NCBI RefSeq assembly: GCF_030272615.1
Contig: NC_081406.1
Coordinates: forward strand, 262,598,624 to 262,662,623
Direction: 5' to 3'
Length of the DNA stretch: 64,000 nucleotides
From: Cryptomeria japonica
Taxonomy: Eukaryota; Streptophyta; Pinopsida; Cupressales; Cupressaceae
Below the pieces are notes generated by a model. The model made no database searches, had not been told where the DNA came from, and was given only the letters and a program-made list of their open reading frames with translations. Positions 38,112-50,124 of the stretch are shown here, piece after piece (within the stretch, counting starts at the first letter, position 1; every line of letters starts with the position of its first letter). The position numbers and the translations under genes are program-made.

Positions 38112-39050
38112 AGCCCCGATGGAATGAACAAGAGGTCGAGCCAAAAGATTAACCATAAGAAGATCCAAGCAAATAAAAGAAAAACAAGAAGCCACTGCAT
38201 ATACCGCAACACCTACAGCTTCCAAGATTCAAAACTCAACCACCACCTTCCAAGCCTCAAGAAAATTGTCTGAATGAAGCACAGTACACTCAAACCCAAA
38301 ATCCTCATCTTAGAACGAATGAGAATGACAACCCTCGGAAGGTAAGAAGCACCAAGAGAAAGGAATGCTAAAATAAGAGATATAACAAACCCATATATAT
38401 CGCAAACAAAAATAGAGAAGACATCATAACAAATATAACATGAAGCGATGCATGAAATCTCAGAGAAAATGAGATGAATAACTCACACAATCATAATTAC
38501 CAAGCCAATGATCTGCAGAGATGATCAATAACCGAGATAAAGAGCATACACATTCATAATTAACACAACCAATCTCCCAAGATACGATCCACAATATTAA
38601 GTAAAGCCAATGAACAATAATGATTGCAGTAGTACCAAACATGATAAGCAATCAAATACCGATAAGCAACTAGAGAAGCCCAATCCAACTGTCAAAGAAA
38701 TCATGAAGGAGACATACCGCATGAATAAACTCCATCCGCACCACTTTTCGTAGAGAAGACACTTGGTATGTATGCCATCAGAAAAAATGCTACCACAAGA
38801 TAAACAAGTGGACAATACCCTCCCTAATGTAACACATACAAGTATATCCACAATGAAAATGGTGCATGATAAGCATATCAGACCATCAACTTTCAGGAAT
38901 CACCAATCCTAACGATTAAACTAAACTATCTAAGCTCATGTTTCACACCTTCAAGACCAAGAAAATACATAGCAAACCAATTCAAAACTGAAAAAGCAGC
39001 CCCTTGCCCATGAATCAACAGAATAAGCAAGAAATGTTGACCAAACAAAA
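38112..39050. other. Probable LINE 3' UTR or flank
   Basis: No protein recognised on either strand. As this follows the LINE ORF2 stop on the minus strand, at least part is likely the 3' UTR. No clear poly(A) tail (a plus-strand T run) marks its end. Confidence 0.35.
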
Positions 39051-42000
39051 TTAGTATAAAATGCTAATGCAAGAAGAGGGAATATCCATGGGGGAGACCT
39101 CCAAATACTCCAAGCATTCGACTACTGGCTTATTAGCAAGAAAATTAGCAATACAATTAATTTCCCTATAACAACGAGAGATAGTAAAGGAGCTAAAAAA
39201 CTTTAATTGAGCAAGAATTTGATCTAAAAGGTATTGTAACTGCCAGGAGGCACATTTCTTATTGGAAACTGAATGAAAAGCCACCATAGAATCCCCTTCA
39301 ATTACAATATCCTTAATGATCAGAGAAATAGCTAAATCCAGACCAAATGATAAAGCATGGAATTCAGCAGAATTGTTAGAACCAAAACCAATATATTTAC
39401 AAGCAGCCTTGACAATCCCAGATTTGTCCGGGTTACCCTTGGAAGCCCCATCAAAATTTAATTTGAAAGAGAATTGCAGAGGAGGGGACCATTTAGCAAG
39501 CCTATGCCTGACACCAAAAGATAAACCTAATGATACTGTCCTATGAGAGGGAATGACTCGAAGAGCCTCCCAATTCATATCACCCAATTGTCCCAGTGAG
39601 AAAAGGAACACAAATGATCTTGATTTTTTATAAATAAAGGAGAGCACCACTTCAGAAATGGAAGATTGAATCTTGCCTATCACATCCACCAAGGAAGTAG
39701 ATTTGTGTTTGAAAATCCTATAATTCCTCTCAAGCCAGATATTCCAAATAACAATAGACGGAGAAACAATCCAGAGACAAGAATAGAATGAAGTCGAATA
39801 CAACAAAGGCCAAGCCATGAATTGAGATAGTAAATTAGGAAAAATAAAATGTCTCCATCCAAGCTTACCAAATAGCCAATACCAACAATCTGAAGCAAAA
39901 GGACAATGTAAAAACACATGATCCAAAGATTCCATGAAGAAGCCACAAAACACTCAAGGAAACACAACTATAATCCCAAGACTATCTAATCTCATCCTCG
40001 TAAGAACTCTATCTTGTACTGCTAACCAAGCAAAAGAACAAGCTTTAGGAAGACAAGATGAATGCCAAAAGAGATGATAAGGCCAAAAGGAGAAAGAAGA
40101 GGGATGAGACAAAGTCTTATATCCCTCCCTTACTGTATAAAAACCTGAAACATTTTTAGTCCAGATCAAATCATCCTCCATATCCTGAAATACTAGCAAT
40201 CTCTTCTTAAGCTCATGCATATAAGCCTCTTTAAGTTCACGATCTTCCAACATAGAATCAAAAGATTTCCAATGAAAATTGGGATAGGGACCTGAATCAT
40301 CAACATAACAGTAATCAACAACAAACTCCCCCCAATGATCTTTGAGGATATCTGATAAAGGGGACCAATCCTGAATGCTATTCATAGTAGCATGACCATT
40401 CCAAACTTCATCCCAAAATCGAGCATTTCTCCCATTATGAATTACACAAGAAAGATGGGGAAGAATAATCGAATTACAACTAGTAATAAAGTTCCAAAAA
40501 ACTGACCCTTTAGGAAGAGATGAAGCTGTGAATAACTACTCTCTAGGAGCCCCCCTCAAATACTTAGCAAACATAAGAGAAGCCCATTTACTTGAGGGGT
40601 CCTTATAAAGCTTCCAGACTAGCTTCGCCCCCAAAGCTCTATTATGAAAAACTAAATCTTTGATACTAGAACCCCCTAACTCCTTGGGAAGACGAACCTT
40701 ATCCCGGGCCAAGAGAGGGATCTTCTTCTTGCCTCCAATATTGTCATTCCAAAGGAAGGATCTTAAAGATGACTTAAGCTCATGAACAACCTTGGAAGGA
40801 TTTTTCAAAACGGACATCAAATAAATAGGAATAGCATTAAGAATTCACTTGATCAGAAGAATCTTACCAGTTAAGCTAAGCCATTTATGATTCCAAGAAG
40901 AGATTTTGGAAGATACCACATGAACTACCTTGTCCCAAAACATTGTCTTAGCCAAACCAACAAAAAAGGGGATGCCTAAATACTTACAGGTAAAGGAGCC
41001 CACCTCAAAACCCCAAAATTGAGTCAACCTATTCTATACTAAAGGGAAAACATTCAGAAAAAAAAATCTTAGTTTAGGAGATATTAACTTTTTGCCTAGA
41101 AAAAGAAGAGTAATCTGCAATAATTTTCTTAATGACTTTAGCCTCTGCCAAAGAGGTTGATCCAAACAGAAGAGTACCATTTGCAAAAAGACAATGGGAT
41201 TGGGAAACCGGATAACCATAAATCTTAATTCCTTTCCAAATGCCTAATGATCTAGTAGCATAAATAGCCCTACTAAAAGCCTCTGCTAATAGAATCAATA
41301 GGAAAGAGGACAAAGGATCACCTTGCCTAACACCTTGAGAGGAAGTGAAAAAACTAGAGGGGGAACCATTAAGTAATACTGAAAAATCAAGCAAAAGAAA
41401 TGCAGGAAAATACCCATTTAACCCAACTATGAGCAAAACCAAAATGATTCAGAACATAAACTAATGAGTGCCAATCCACCTGATCATAAGCTTTAAGCAT
41501 ATCAATTGTAAGAATCATAGTCGGAGTCTTTTGTAAAGAGATGGAATGCGAAACCTCATGTGCAACAATAACACCCTCTAAAGTTTCTCTCCCAGGTACA
41601 AAACCACCCCAATCAACAAAAATAATCTTAGGAATGAGTTTAGAAAGCCTAACTGAAATTGCCTTAGTGATGATTTTGTACAAGGTGTTACATAAAACAA
41701 TTGGTCGAAAATTAGAAAAATAATTAGGATTCTCCACCTTAGGGATAATAGCAATAAGAGTTGTATTAAGATCTTTCAGTATGGTTCTATTATGCCTAGA
41801 CTCATCAAGAGCTAATAGGACATCATTGCCTATAAAATCCCAATATTTTTGAAAAAACAAAGCGGTGAACCCATCAAGCCCCAAAGCCTTCTCTGGGGAC
41901 ATGGAAAAGACCACCTCTCTTAACTCAAGACTGGTAAAAGGAGCCATAAGCATCTTATTATCTTCCACCTTAACAAGAGGAGGATTTGAATTAACAAAGT

Positions 42001-43350
42001 TACTATTTGAATCCACTGTATCAGCAGAAAGCAATGACTTAAAAAATTTAACAGCCTCAGAAGCAATTTCACCCTCATCAGACAGACAATTCCCATTAGA
42101 ATCATGAATGTAAGATATCCTATTACATTGCCTCCTTAATTTAGTTGAGGAATGAAAAAACTTAGTATTCCTATCACCTTCTGACAACCACAGATCCCTA
42201 GACTTTTGTCTCCAATAAGATTCCTCACGAACCAAAACCTCCTCAAGTTGAGATTTCAAAACTTTAAGCCTATTAAAGGACAAATAATCCATACCAACTT
42301 TTAAAATAAACTCATTGACCTATTCAATTTCCTCTTGAATCCTATCCTTTTCTCCAAAAATATTCTTGAAATGAAGAGAATTCCATTCCCTAATCTTTTC
42401 TTTTTAACAATTTGATACATCTTAGACCCACTCACATGAGAGGTAGACATCCACCACATTTTCAAAAGTGGCAAAAAAGATTGATCCCTAAACCAAATCG
42501 GCTCAAACTTAAAAGGGAGATTTCGAGGAGCCCTATCCTCAAGAATAGAAAATAAAATGATCCAACCTCTCAGCAATCTAGAAAAAATCCTTTCTCATGT
42601 TTGTCCAAGTAAAAGGAGCATTCTGAGTTTTACAATCAACCAGATTCATTTCCTTAATAAAATGACAAAAATCAACAATATTATGCTTGTTTGGAATAAT
42701 AACCCGCGCTTTCTCTTCAAGACTTGAAATAGCATTAAAATCTCCCCCAACAATAAAAAAGGCACCCTTCAATGGAGAGGCAATCACAACTAATCTCTCC
42801 CAAAGTTTCCTCTTCTCAACAATACTAATGGGTCCATAAATATTGAAAAGCCAAAATTCTGCATTGGAAAACCTACTTCTAACCAAACAAAGTATCCAAT
42901 TTGAAGAAGAAGCAACCAAAGAAAGATCCACACTAAAGTCATTCCAAAGGAAAGCAAGCCCTCCCGAAGCCTCCTTTGAAGGAGAAATGCAAAATTTCTA
43001 GAGCTTCCAGGAGTAGAACAAAGACTCAGCAGAAGACAAATTTAATTTAGTTTCTTGCACCATCACAATATCACACTTCATTAAATCCAACTGGGACTTA
43101 ATCAAGCATCTTTTGCTAGGGGCATTTAAGCTCCTAACATTCCAGGAAATGATCCTCATTGGCCTCGAGGGGAGACCGAGGCTCCCCTCTTTACACAATC
43201 ACTAGTTTGAGAAATCATCCCCTCAGAAAAGTCCTTCTGAAGACACCTCTTAGAAGCCAAGGACCTTGTAATAGGCGGACTAAAAGGCTTCTTTTTTCTA
43301 TTCCCCTTGGAATAATCCATCAGATATAGAAGAGTTGATTGAATACTCAC
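39051..43350 (-). pseudogene. LINE ORF2: endonuclease, reverse transcriptase, RNase H
   Basis: Endonuclease motifs MRIISWNVRSLN (about 43158), QETK, NIYGP and GGDFNAI are present; the terminal SDH motif is missing, probably deleted at about 42577. RT motifs: SPEKALGLDGF, LIPK-like IAIIPK, GFVPGRE, TIDMLKAYDQVDW and SSQGVRQGDPLSSFL. The active-site box reads LFANGTLLFG (41176-41187) instead of FADD, losing both aspartates. Then come zf-RVT segments (AWLAVQDRVLTRMRL; HVFLHCPFASDCW) and RNase H (LNFDGASKGNP, NSAEFHAL, IEGDS), where the usual final AD is AN (IANFLAN). In-frame stops lie at 42998-43000 and elsewhere, with frameshifts around 42577, 41400, 41070 and 39960. The C-terminal frame 39051-39953 is intact for 300 codons. 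Confidence 0.88.
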
Positions 43351-43362
43351 ATCAATTTCCTG

Positions 43363-45132
43363 CTAGGTCTTGACATGCTTTGGTTTATGACCCCTCTTCA
43401 AAGGGGTAGTGAATGGAGATACAAGAGAGAGTGGAGACTGAATCAAGGGCAGCCTACCACTACTATCCAAAGGAATATCAAGAACACTAGGAAGCCTATC
43501 CTTATCCGGATCAAGCACCTCAAAAGGATTAGCTATAGGAAATGTAGACAAGTCCTTATTCAACTTAACTAGATCATTATCAATCGAAGTAATCACTCTA
43601 TCTTCTACATCAGAGTTAAGATCAATGTTATTCATGTTAACAATATGTTGAACTTGGGCAATGAGATGGTCATCTGGAGCAATAAAATGACTATCGAAAG
43701 GCATGAAAATTAGACTTAGGAAGAGAACCAGATTTGCCCAACTCATAAGAAGGTTTATCCGAAGCAATAGTAATTGAAGGAGGATTAACAAAGTTAGCAA
43801 TCAATGAATTTATTGGAACCAAACAATTAACCTTATTTGGGACAACACCAGCAACCAAAGAATTTACTAGAACAAAATGATTAACCTTATCCGAGACAAA
43901 ACCAACCCTAGATGAGGCATTCATACCCAACGGATGCGAAGGAGGGACATAAGAGGGGATATTAGATCCCTTTAAAATATCTTGCATTTTGGTCCATGAG
44001 AGTGAATCCAAGTTAGTGAAATCCTTGTCTGTAAGACCAAAAGAAGATTCCAAACCTTTGAAAGAGGACTTAGCTGACACCCTTTTCATATTAAAAAACA
44101 AAGCAAAATCCATAGAAACAAAAGAGCGACCAAAACCATTAGAATCCCTAACAATATTTTGATGCAAATACCAGCAACTGACCTAATATTGCAAGTCTAA
44201 GGAAGAGAAGTGCTTGAATTAACTAAAACACAAATTTTAACAAGGAACAAAACATCCTCAAACACCAAATGAGATAACAAAATTTTTCCAAAAGAATCCT
44301 CAATTTTCTATAAGATATCAAAATCAACGAATTCAAAAGGCAATTGAGGAAGCTTAAACCATATTGGAGTCTGTTTGGAGAAAACCCAATAAGGCTCAAA
44401 GAGGGGTTTCCATACCTCAACAAAAATTAAATTCCTACCCAACCAAAAAAATGGAACTTCCAAAGCCTTATTTCTAGCTTCTTCTGAATCAAAAACAACA
44501 ATAAAAGAACTAGCAGATAAAACTTGAAAATATAAAGTGCCATACAAGTGCATATGAATCTTATATTGCAATTTTGAAAGGGTAATGGCATCACCCCAAA
44601 CCTGAATAATGAGCGTAAGAGATTGAAGATCCTGAGCTTTCTTACCACAGTTTGATTTTCCATAGAAATTCGCTTATTGAGGGAAACCCTAGACCCATCT
44701 TTATGCTCATTATTCAAATTAGGCACTAAAACAAAGGGTACCTTACCATGCATATTGACAACATCCTTGGACACCCTTAATTTATCAAACCCTCTTTCAC
44801 CATATTGCCACATTACAGAAACCCTATTTGCAGTCTTCTGTCGATTGCCCAAAACCAACTTTCCCTTCTGTTTAAAAAAATGCCGAAAATAATTAGAAAC
44901 GGGATAATAATGAAAATCCTTCCGCTCAACTTCGTTCCATTGAAAACCCTTGTCAAAATGCCAATTGTCTTCTACCATGTCTACCCACTTCCCTTCATGA
45001 AAAACCCACTAAGGAGCGTGGTCTGCGTGTTGCCCAAAGGGATACATAGGTGGCGGGGGATCCATAAACGCTTCATCCCCCCAAACATGCTTCTGAAAAA
45101 ATCTCCCGCATTGCGAAAATTCTATATCAAAT
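43363..45132 (-). pseudogene. LINE ORF1, DUF4283-type nucleic-acid-binding protein
   Basis: The open sequence can be followed from about 45132 with an in-frame TAG at 45009-45011. It includes an N-terminal FRHFFKQKGK segment, then a DUF4283-like region (FIVVFDSEEARNKALE, LIFVEVWKPLFEPY, PIWFKLPQLPFEF; about 44310-44520) and a long low-complexity tail ending TPLKRGHKPKHVKT at 43363. Frameshifts occur near 44650, 44310 and 43700. The family supplies the RNA-binding ORF1 product of plant LINEs. Confidence 0.75.
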
Positions 45133-45291
45133 AAGATAATTTGAATTTTAAAATATGGTTATATTATATATAATTTAATTTGTAATTAATTATAAACTAT
45201 AATATTTGTTCTTAATACCATATAAAAATATTTTAATCAATTTATCAAATTTTTATAAATTTAGTCTTATATACTTAATTTCTATACATAT

Positions 45292-46559
45292 TGTAGACAC
45301 CTAAAAATGTCTCATTAATTGCATACTAATTATTCTTCCAATTAGTTAAATAATTCTTTAATTATTTAATTAAGTTAATTAATCTTATTCTTCTAGTTCA
45401 TATTTCCTCATCATCTTACTAATTATTCTATTTTAATTATATCTTCATTTAATCATTTAAACCATTTTCTAATGTTAATTAAATATTTATTATTTAATTA
45501 CTTGTGATTTTTAATCCTCAATTTAAATAATCTTTATTATTTAAATAAATTCATTTTCAATTTCTATCTCTATTCAATTAATCATCAACCTTCTTCTAAA
45601 TATTAATTAAATATTATTTATTTAATCAATTGTGATTTTATTCCTTTAATTTACATAATCTTTATTATTTAATTAAATTTAGTTTCTAAATAATTAAATA
45701 GTTTCTTTAAATTATTTAATTAACTAATTGTTTCTTTTAATTTTATTTAATTTCATTATTCTTCTAATTTCTTCTAATTTCAAATACATGTGCATGATTT
45801 CAAAAATCAAATTGAATTTCAAAGTCAACTTCTAAATATATTCAAATAACAAATTGAATTTTAAAATAAATTCAATATTTGAATTAAATCTCATGCAAAG
45901 ATTAAATTGAAAATCCAAGTCAAAATTCAAGCACATGATAAATTAATTAATTCAATTAATTAATTAATTAATTCAATTAATTAATTAATTAATTCAATTA
46001 TCTCTTCAATTCCTATTTCTATCTTTTAGTTAGCTTTTTCTAAATAAAGCTCTCAATTAGCTTTAAATCAGTTAACTATCTCCTCCTCCTTATTTCCTCC
46101 AATCACCCTTTCTCATCCTTCAGTCAGCTTTTTCTCAATCAGTTGACTCAATTAATCTATTCAATTTATTATGTTTCACCTCCAATTTAACAGTTCAACT
46201 ATCAATCAACATGTGAGCTCACCTGAGTTCCACCTCTCAATCAATCCTCTCCAATTATCTATAAATTGAGCATTCAATTCCTCACAATTCCTCTGAATCA
46301 CAAACTTTGAATCTTTGTATCACTTGTAGGTTGTCAACGTGATATCTGAGAGCCACCATACCACAAAGAGGAGAAGAGCAATGGAAGCTATATGCTGTCT
46401 TGGAATAGGGGATTTTGATTGATAAACTTTATATTCCTATTTCTTGTTTGTTTTGCATTATTCCATTGTTTGTTTGTTTGAATTCTAATTAGGATAGGGA
46501 TTCATGATTTCCCTTTCATTCCTATTTGATTTACATTTAATGAATTTTTACATATGACA
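45292..46559 (+). repeat. 5' LTR of the 45.3-53.9 kb element
   Basis: 1268 bp, AT-rich, with ATTAATTAATT runs near 45945-46000 that are longer than in the 3' LTR and explain most of the length difference. Confidence 0.92.
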
Positions 46560-46560
46560 T

Positions 46561-46580
46561 TTTGGTGAACCCGATGTAAA
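46561..46580 (+). other. Primer binding site candidate
   Basis: TTTGGTGAACCCGATG follows the LTR end; TGG would pair with a tRNA CCA end. The tRNA cannot be named without comparison. Confidence 0.6.
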
Positions 46581-46839
46581 CTAACAACAATTTAACCTTC
46601 TCTATTTTCTATGTGATTTTTGCAGGTCATACAAAAAATTCATTTTTTTGCAGGTTTTGTACGGATTACAAAGAGAATTTAACAATCACGCAATCATGTT
46701 TATAGAATCATGCAATCGCATAGATAGATTTATGCATTCATGGAGACACCAATACGCATTCATAGTTTTTAGTTTCTGGTTTGAGTTTGTGTTTTTTTAG
46801 ATTTTTCATTATCTGTCATGCAATCGTGCATTTGCGCTA

Positions 46840-47040
46840 AGTGTTACGCATTCACCTAGACATCTTTATGAATTCACCCAAACATAATTACGTATTCACC
46901 TACACATCATTACGCATTCACCCACGCATCATTACACATTCACCCACACATCATTACACATTCACCTACACATCTTTACGCATTCACCTACACATCTTTA
47001 TGCATTCACCCACACATCTTTACGCATTCATAGTTTTTAG
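46840..47040 (+). repeat. ACGCATTCACCTACACATC minisatellite
   Basis: About eight imperfect units of roughly 22-23 bases (TTACGCATTCACCTACACATC), with scattered later copies to about 47230. It lies in the leader of the LTR element. The frame through it is a repeat artefact. Confidence 0.8.
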
Positions 47041-48294
47041 TTTTGCAAGTTTCTGGTAAAGTTTATGCTTTTGATAGGGTTCATTAATTATCTGATTATT
47101 TGTCATGCATTCACCCTGTCATTTTTGTGCATTCTCTCGGTTAGTTTCACGCATTCACCCTCTCATAATTGTGCAATCACATAGATATCATCACACAATA
47201 GCCCACACAGGATCACACATTCGATCAGGTATCATTACGCATTCGTACATTTCATTGTTAAATTATTTTTTTTCTGTGGAATTTCTTGGGTTATTGATTA
47301 TCTATTTGTAGCATGTGGCAAATTTATAGAGAGGATCAAATTATCACTGAATCATAAACACTCATTCTCTCACACTTCATTTTTGGGCTTAAAATAAGCC
47401 TAGTTAAAATGGACATGCATGTTATCACACTTCAGTTTTGGGCTTAAAATAAACAATGGTTAAAATTGGCATGCATGCATTCACATTTGGGTTTGGTGTT
47501 TTAAAATTGACATGCACATGTGTATCTCACATCTAAATTTGGGTTTTAAAATGAACGTGAATCGGGCTTCTTAATAGAATAACTCACATTTCATTTTTCT
47601 TAAGGGAAAGAACTTTTTATTGTGTTTGGGGTGGACCTATTGTTGCATTAACTACCTTTCCACCCACCTTCGGGGTCTTGGGAGAAAGGGAGAAGGTGAT
47701 AACAACACCCAGATTTTTCATTTTAGTAGTGAGGGGTATCTTTTACTGGGGATTTCATCACCCCACAGAGGTACTTCGAATTGGGATGAGTTGGGGATAT
47801 TGTCTCTCCTAGTGTACTCTCGAGTTGGGGATATTGTCTCTCCTCATTTACATCCTTAGAATTTGCATAAGTTCTTGCATCGTCCTCATTATCATCCTTA
47901 TTATCATCCTCATTTACATTATTAGAATTTGCATAAGTCCTTGCATCATCCTCATTATCGTCCTCATAGAGTTCCCATATACATCATCATAATCTTCACA
48001 TAAGTCCTTATTTGTGTCCCATTGACCTCCTAGTTCATTTTAGTGTTGTTACAATTTTCATTTTAGTCCTTGTCTAGACTTCATATACGTCTATCTTAGT
48101 CCATCCTCATTTGCATAATCATCCTAGAAAGTCATACCCCAGACGTCCAAATCACATTCAGAGGATCAATCAAACTCAACCTCAACTCAAACAAGTTTGT
48201 CAAGTTCAACAAATCAAACATTGTCACATTCAGAGAAATGGAGAAAACATCTTACATGTTGTGATCCTATGTCCAAACCAATCAAGAAACCATC
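47041..48294 (+). other. Leader region of the LTR element
   Basis: Contains loosely repeated TTGGGCTTAAAAT and TCCTCATTATCATCC phrases. Short open frames such as 48111-48320 may be the frameshifted N-terminal part of the downstream ORF, as the composition (Q, S, N) is similar. No known domain. Confidence 0.4.
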
Positions 48295-49878
48295 ATGGAT
48301 TGGAATTATACATTTCGTAGGGAAGGTGGAGAATTCATCCCTTCCATTCCTATTCCATCGCCATCCATTGAAACCTTATCTCAACAGATCAAGACTTTGC
48401 AACAACAAATAATAGACATGACTAGTCCTAACAACCATAGGGGTTGGTTAGAAAAAATGATGAGAGAAGTGATGACCACGAGGGAATCGGTATTAGGCCG
48501 ACCTTCTTCTTGTGAGACCATTCAAATATGTCAACCTTCATTCTTCAACAAAATCATTCCTACCTCAGTTCAACCAACATTAGTGTCATGTAAACCTTAT
48601 TTTTCTTTCAACCCACTATATCAATCATACCAATCATATCAACCCAACATTCAAAGTACCCCTTTCAACCAAAATCAAACCCCTTTCAACCAAAATCAAA
48701 CCCCATTCAACCAAAATCCAAATCAAAATTCACACCAACCCAACATTCAAAATTCATTCAACCAAAGTCCAAATGAAAATTCATTCAAGCAAAATCAAAC
48801 CTCTTTCACCCAAAATCATACTCCTTTCAATCAAAATAAAACCCCTTTCAACCAAATCCCAAATCAACCATATCTATCCACCATTTCATTATCCCTTGAA
48901 GTCACACAAGAGAAGTCCACACCATCTTTATCCAATAATGCAACCTCCCAAGGGCTATCCATAATACAAATCCAATCTAATCCAAGTCATGATGATAGTC
49001 CTTTCCATGCTTCAGAAATTCAAGATCCAATACCATCATATACTCCTATCACAGAGAGACTCATTAAAAATCCTTTCTCATCAGGCCAAAATATTGAAAC
49101 ATTCCAACAATCTCCCATGCATCTCCAAACTCCTTCCCTGTGTCAAGAGGATGATCCAAAATCAGAAGAAATGAGTCATGAAACAAATAAAGATCGAGAA
49201 CACACCTTTCCATCCTACCCAATTTTTGATCAAGATCCCACCGACCAAGAATCTTATGATGATCCTCTTATCCTTCTATATTCCATTCAAAATGATCCCC
49301 TTCCATCTCAAGAGAAAATTGCCTTTCCAAGTCTCATTCAACATCCAATGCCTAATCAAGATCATGATATCCTTTCCATTCACAATGATCCAATTCAAAA
49401 TAATGAGAAAAGTGCAAAATCCAATGATCCAATTCAAAACCAAGAGCAAAGCACAAACTCCAATGATCCTATTCCAAGTCAAGATCAAAGTATTCCTTCA
49501 CCTTCATGTCCTAGGAAAGAACACATTATTTCTCCAAATCTTGATCAAGATCCCTCCATTCCTTCATCTCCATGTCATAATCCTCCATTTCTCTCACAAG
49601 ATTCCCTCTCAAATAAATTTACCATTTCTCCTAGTGATCCCAATCCTACTACACAAGTTGTTCATGAACCTCTTATCAATGAAATCACCAATCCAGATCA
49701 TACTACACAAAGAAACTTATCAACAATTGTATGTGATCCATCATCACATGCCAATGTGGTGACAGAAATAAGCATGGCACCAGCTAATGAAATCAACACC
49801 CAAATTGTTTCATCATCTTCTTCATGCACAAGCATAACACCAGCTAATGATATCGACACCTGGTTGGCTTCATCATAG
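48295..49878 (+). CDS. 527-codon Asn/Gln/Pro/Ser-rich protein of the LTR element
   Basis: The frame is open from 48295 to TAG at 49876-49878. Residues about 20-45 (SIETLSQQIKTLQQQIIDMT) could form a short coiled coil. A segment at about residues 105-190 repeats TPFNQNQ and related units; a later part repeats SNDPIQNQEQS. There is no zinc knuckle, protease or polymerase motif. The same frame stays open after the TAG to another stop near 50122, adding about 80 residues including LIDWGQENLPQLDCFENDNA, so the TAG may be a recent mutation. Its position after the primer site suggests a gag-like or element-specific protein; function unknown. The true start may lie upstream in another frame. Confidence 0.6.
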   Translation: MDWNYTFRREGGEFIPSIPIPSPSIETLSQQIKTLQQQIIDMTSPNNHRGWLEKMMREVMTTRESVLGRPSSCETIQICQPSFFNKIIPTSVQPTLVSCKPYFSFNPLYQSYQSYQPNIQSTPFNQNQTPFNQNQTPFNQNPNQNSHQPNIQNSFNQSPNENSFKQNQTSFTQNHTPFNQNKTPFNQIPNQPYLSTISLSLEVTQEKSTPSLSNNATSQGLSIIQIQSNPSHDDSPFHASEIQDPIPSYTPITERLIKNPFSSGQNIETFQQSPMHLQTPSLCQEDDPKSEEMSHETNKDREHTFPSYPIFDQDPTDQESYDDPLILLYSIQNDPLPSQEKIAFPSLIQHPMPNQDHDILSIHNDPIQNNEKSAKSNDPIQNQEQSTNSNDPIPSQDQSIPSPSCPRKEHIISPNLDQDPSIPSSPCHNPPFLSQDSLSNKFTISPSDPNPTTQVVHEPLINEITNPDHTTQRNLSTIVCDPSSHANVVTEISMAPANEINTQIVSSSSSCTSITPANDIDTWLASS

Positions 49879-50124
49879 TCTTCAAGTGTATCAATAAAAA
49901 TAGGTATAGCACCCACTCATGTCACAACTTCGAAACTAGAATCTATTTGCCTCATATACCCGCACTTGATAGATTGGGGGCAAGAGAATCTACCACAGTT
50001 GGATTGCTTCGAAAATGATAACGCTATAGCTGAATTCATGGGTTCTAGAGATGGATTTCCCTCTGATGATCCACAAAATCCAAAAACTAAGGAAATTAAC
50101 ATTGGAGATGTCGAACATGTTTAG

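Larger units (their letters stand above)
39051..45135 (-). mobile_element. Non-LTR retrotransposon (plant LINE), nearly full length, inactive
   Basis: Minus-strand order: ORF1 (DUF4283-type), then ORF2 with AP endonuclease, reverse transcriptase, zinc-binding zf-RVT region and a C-terminal RNase H, the layout of plant L1-like LINEs with an RNase H. Length about 6.1 kb. Many stops and frameshifts, loss of the RT catalytic pair and a deletion at the end of the endonuclease show it is dead. The 5' limit is near 45135; the 3' limit is not defined. Confidence 0.88.

Noticed and set aside
43339-43572. Plus-strand frames across the LINE (also 39316-39546, 41541-41723, 41865-42107)
   Set aside because: Complement shadows of LINE ORF1 and ORF2.
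46841-47311. His/Thr/Ser-rich frames in the LTR element leader
   Set aside because: They arise from the 22-23 base minisatellite, with no independent evidence of coding.
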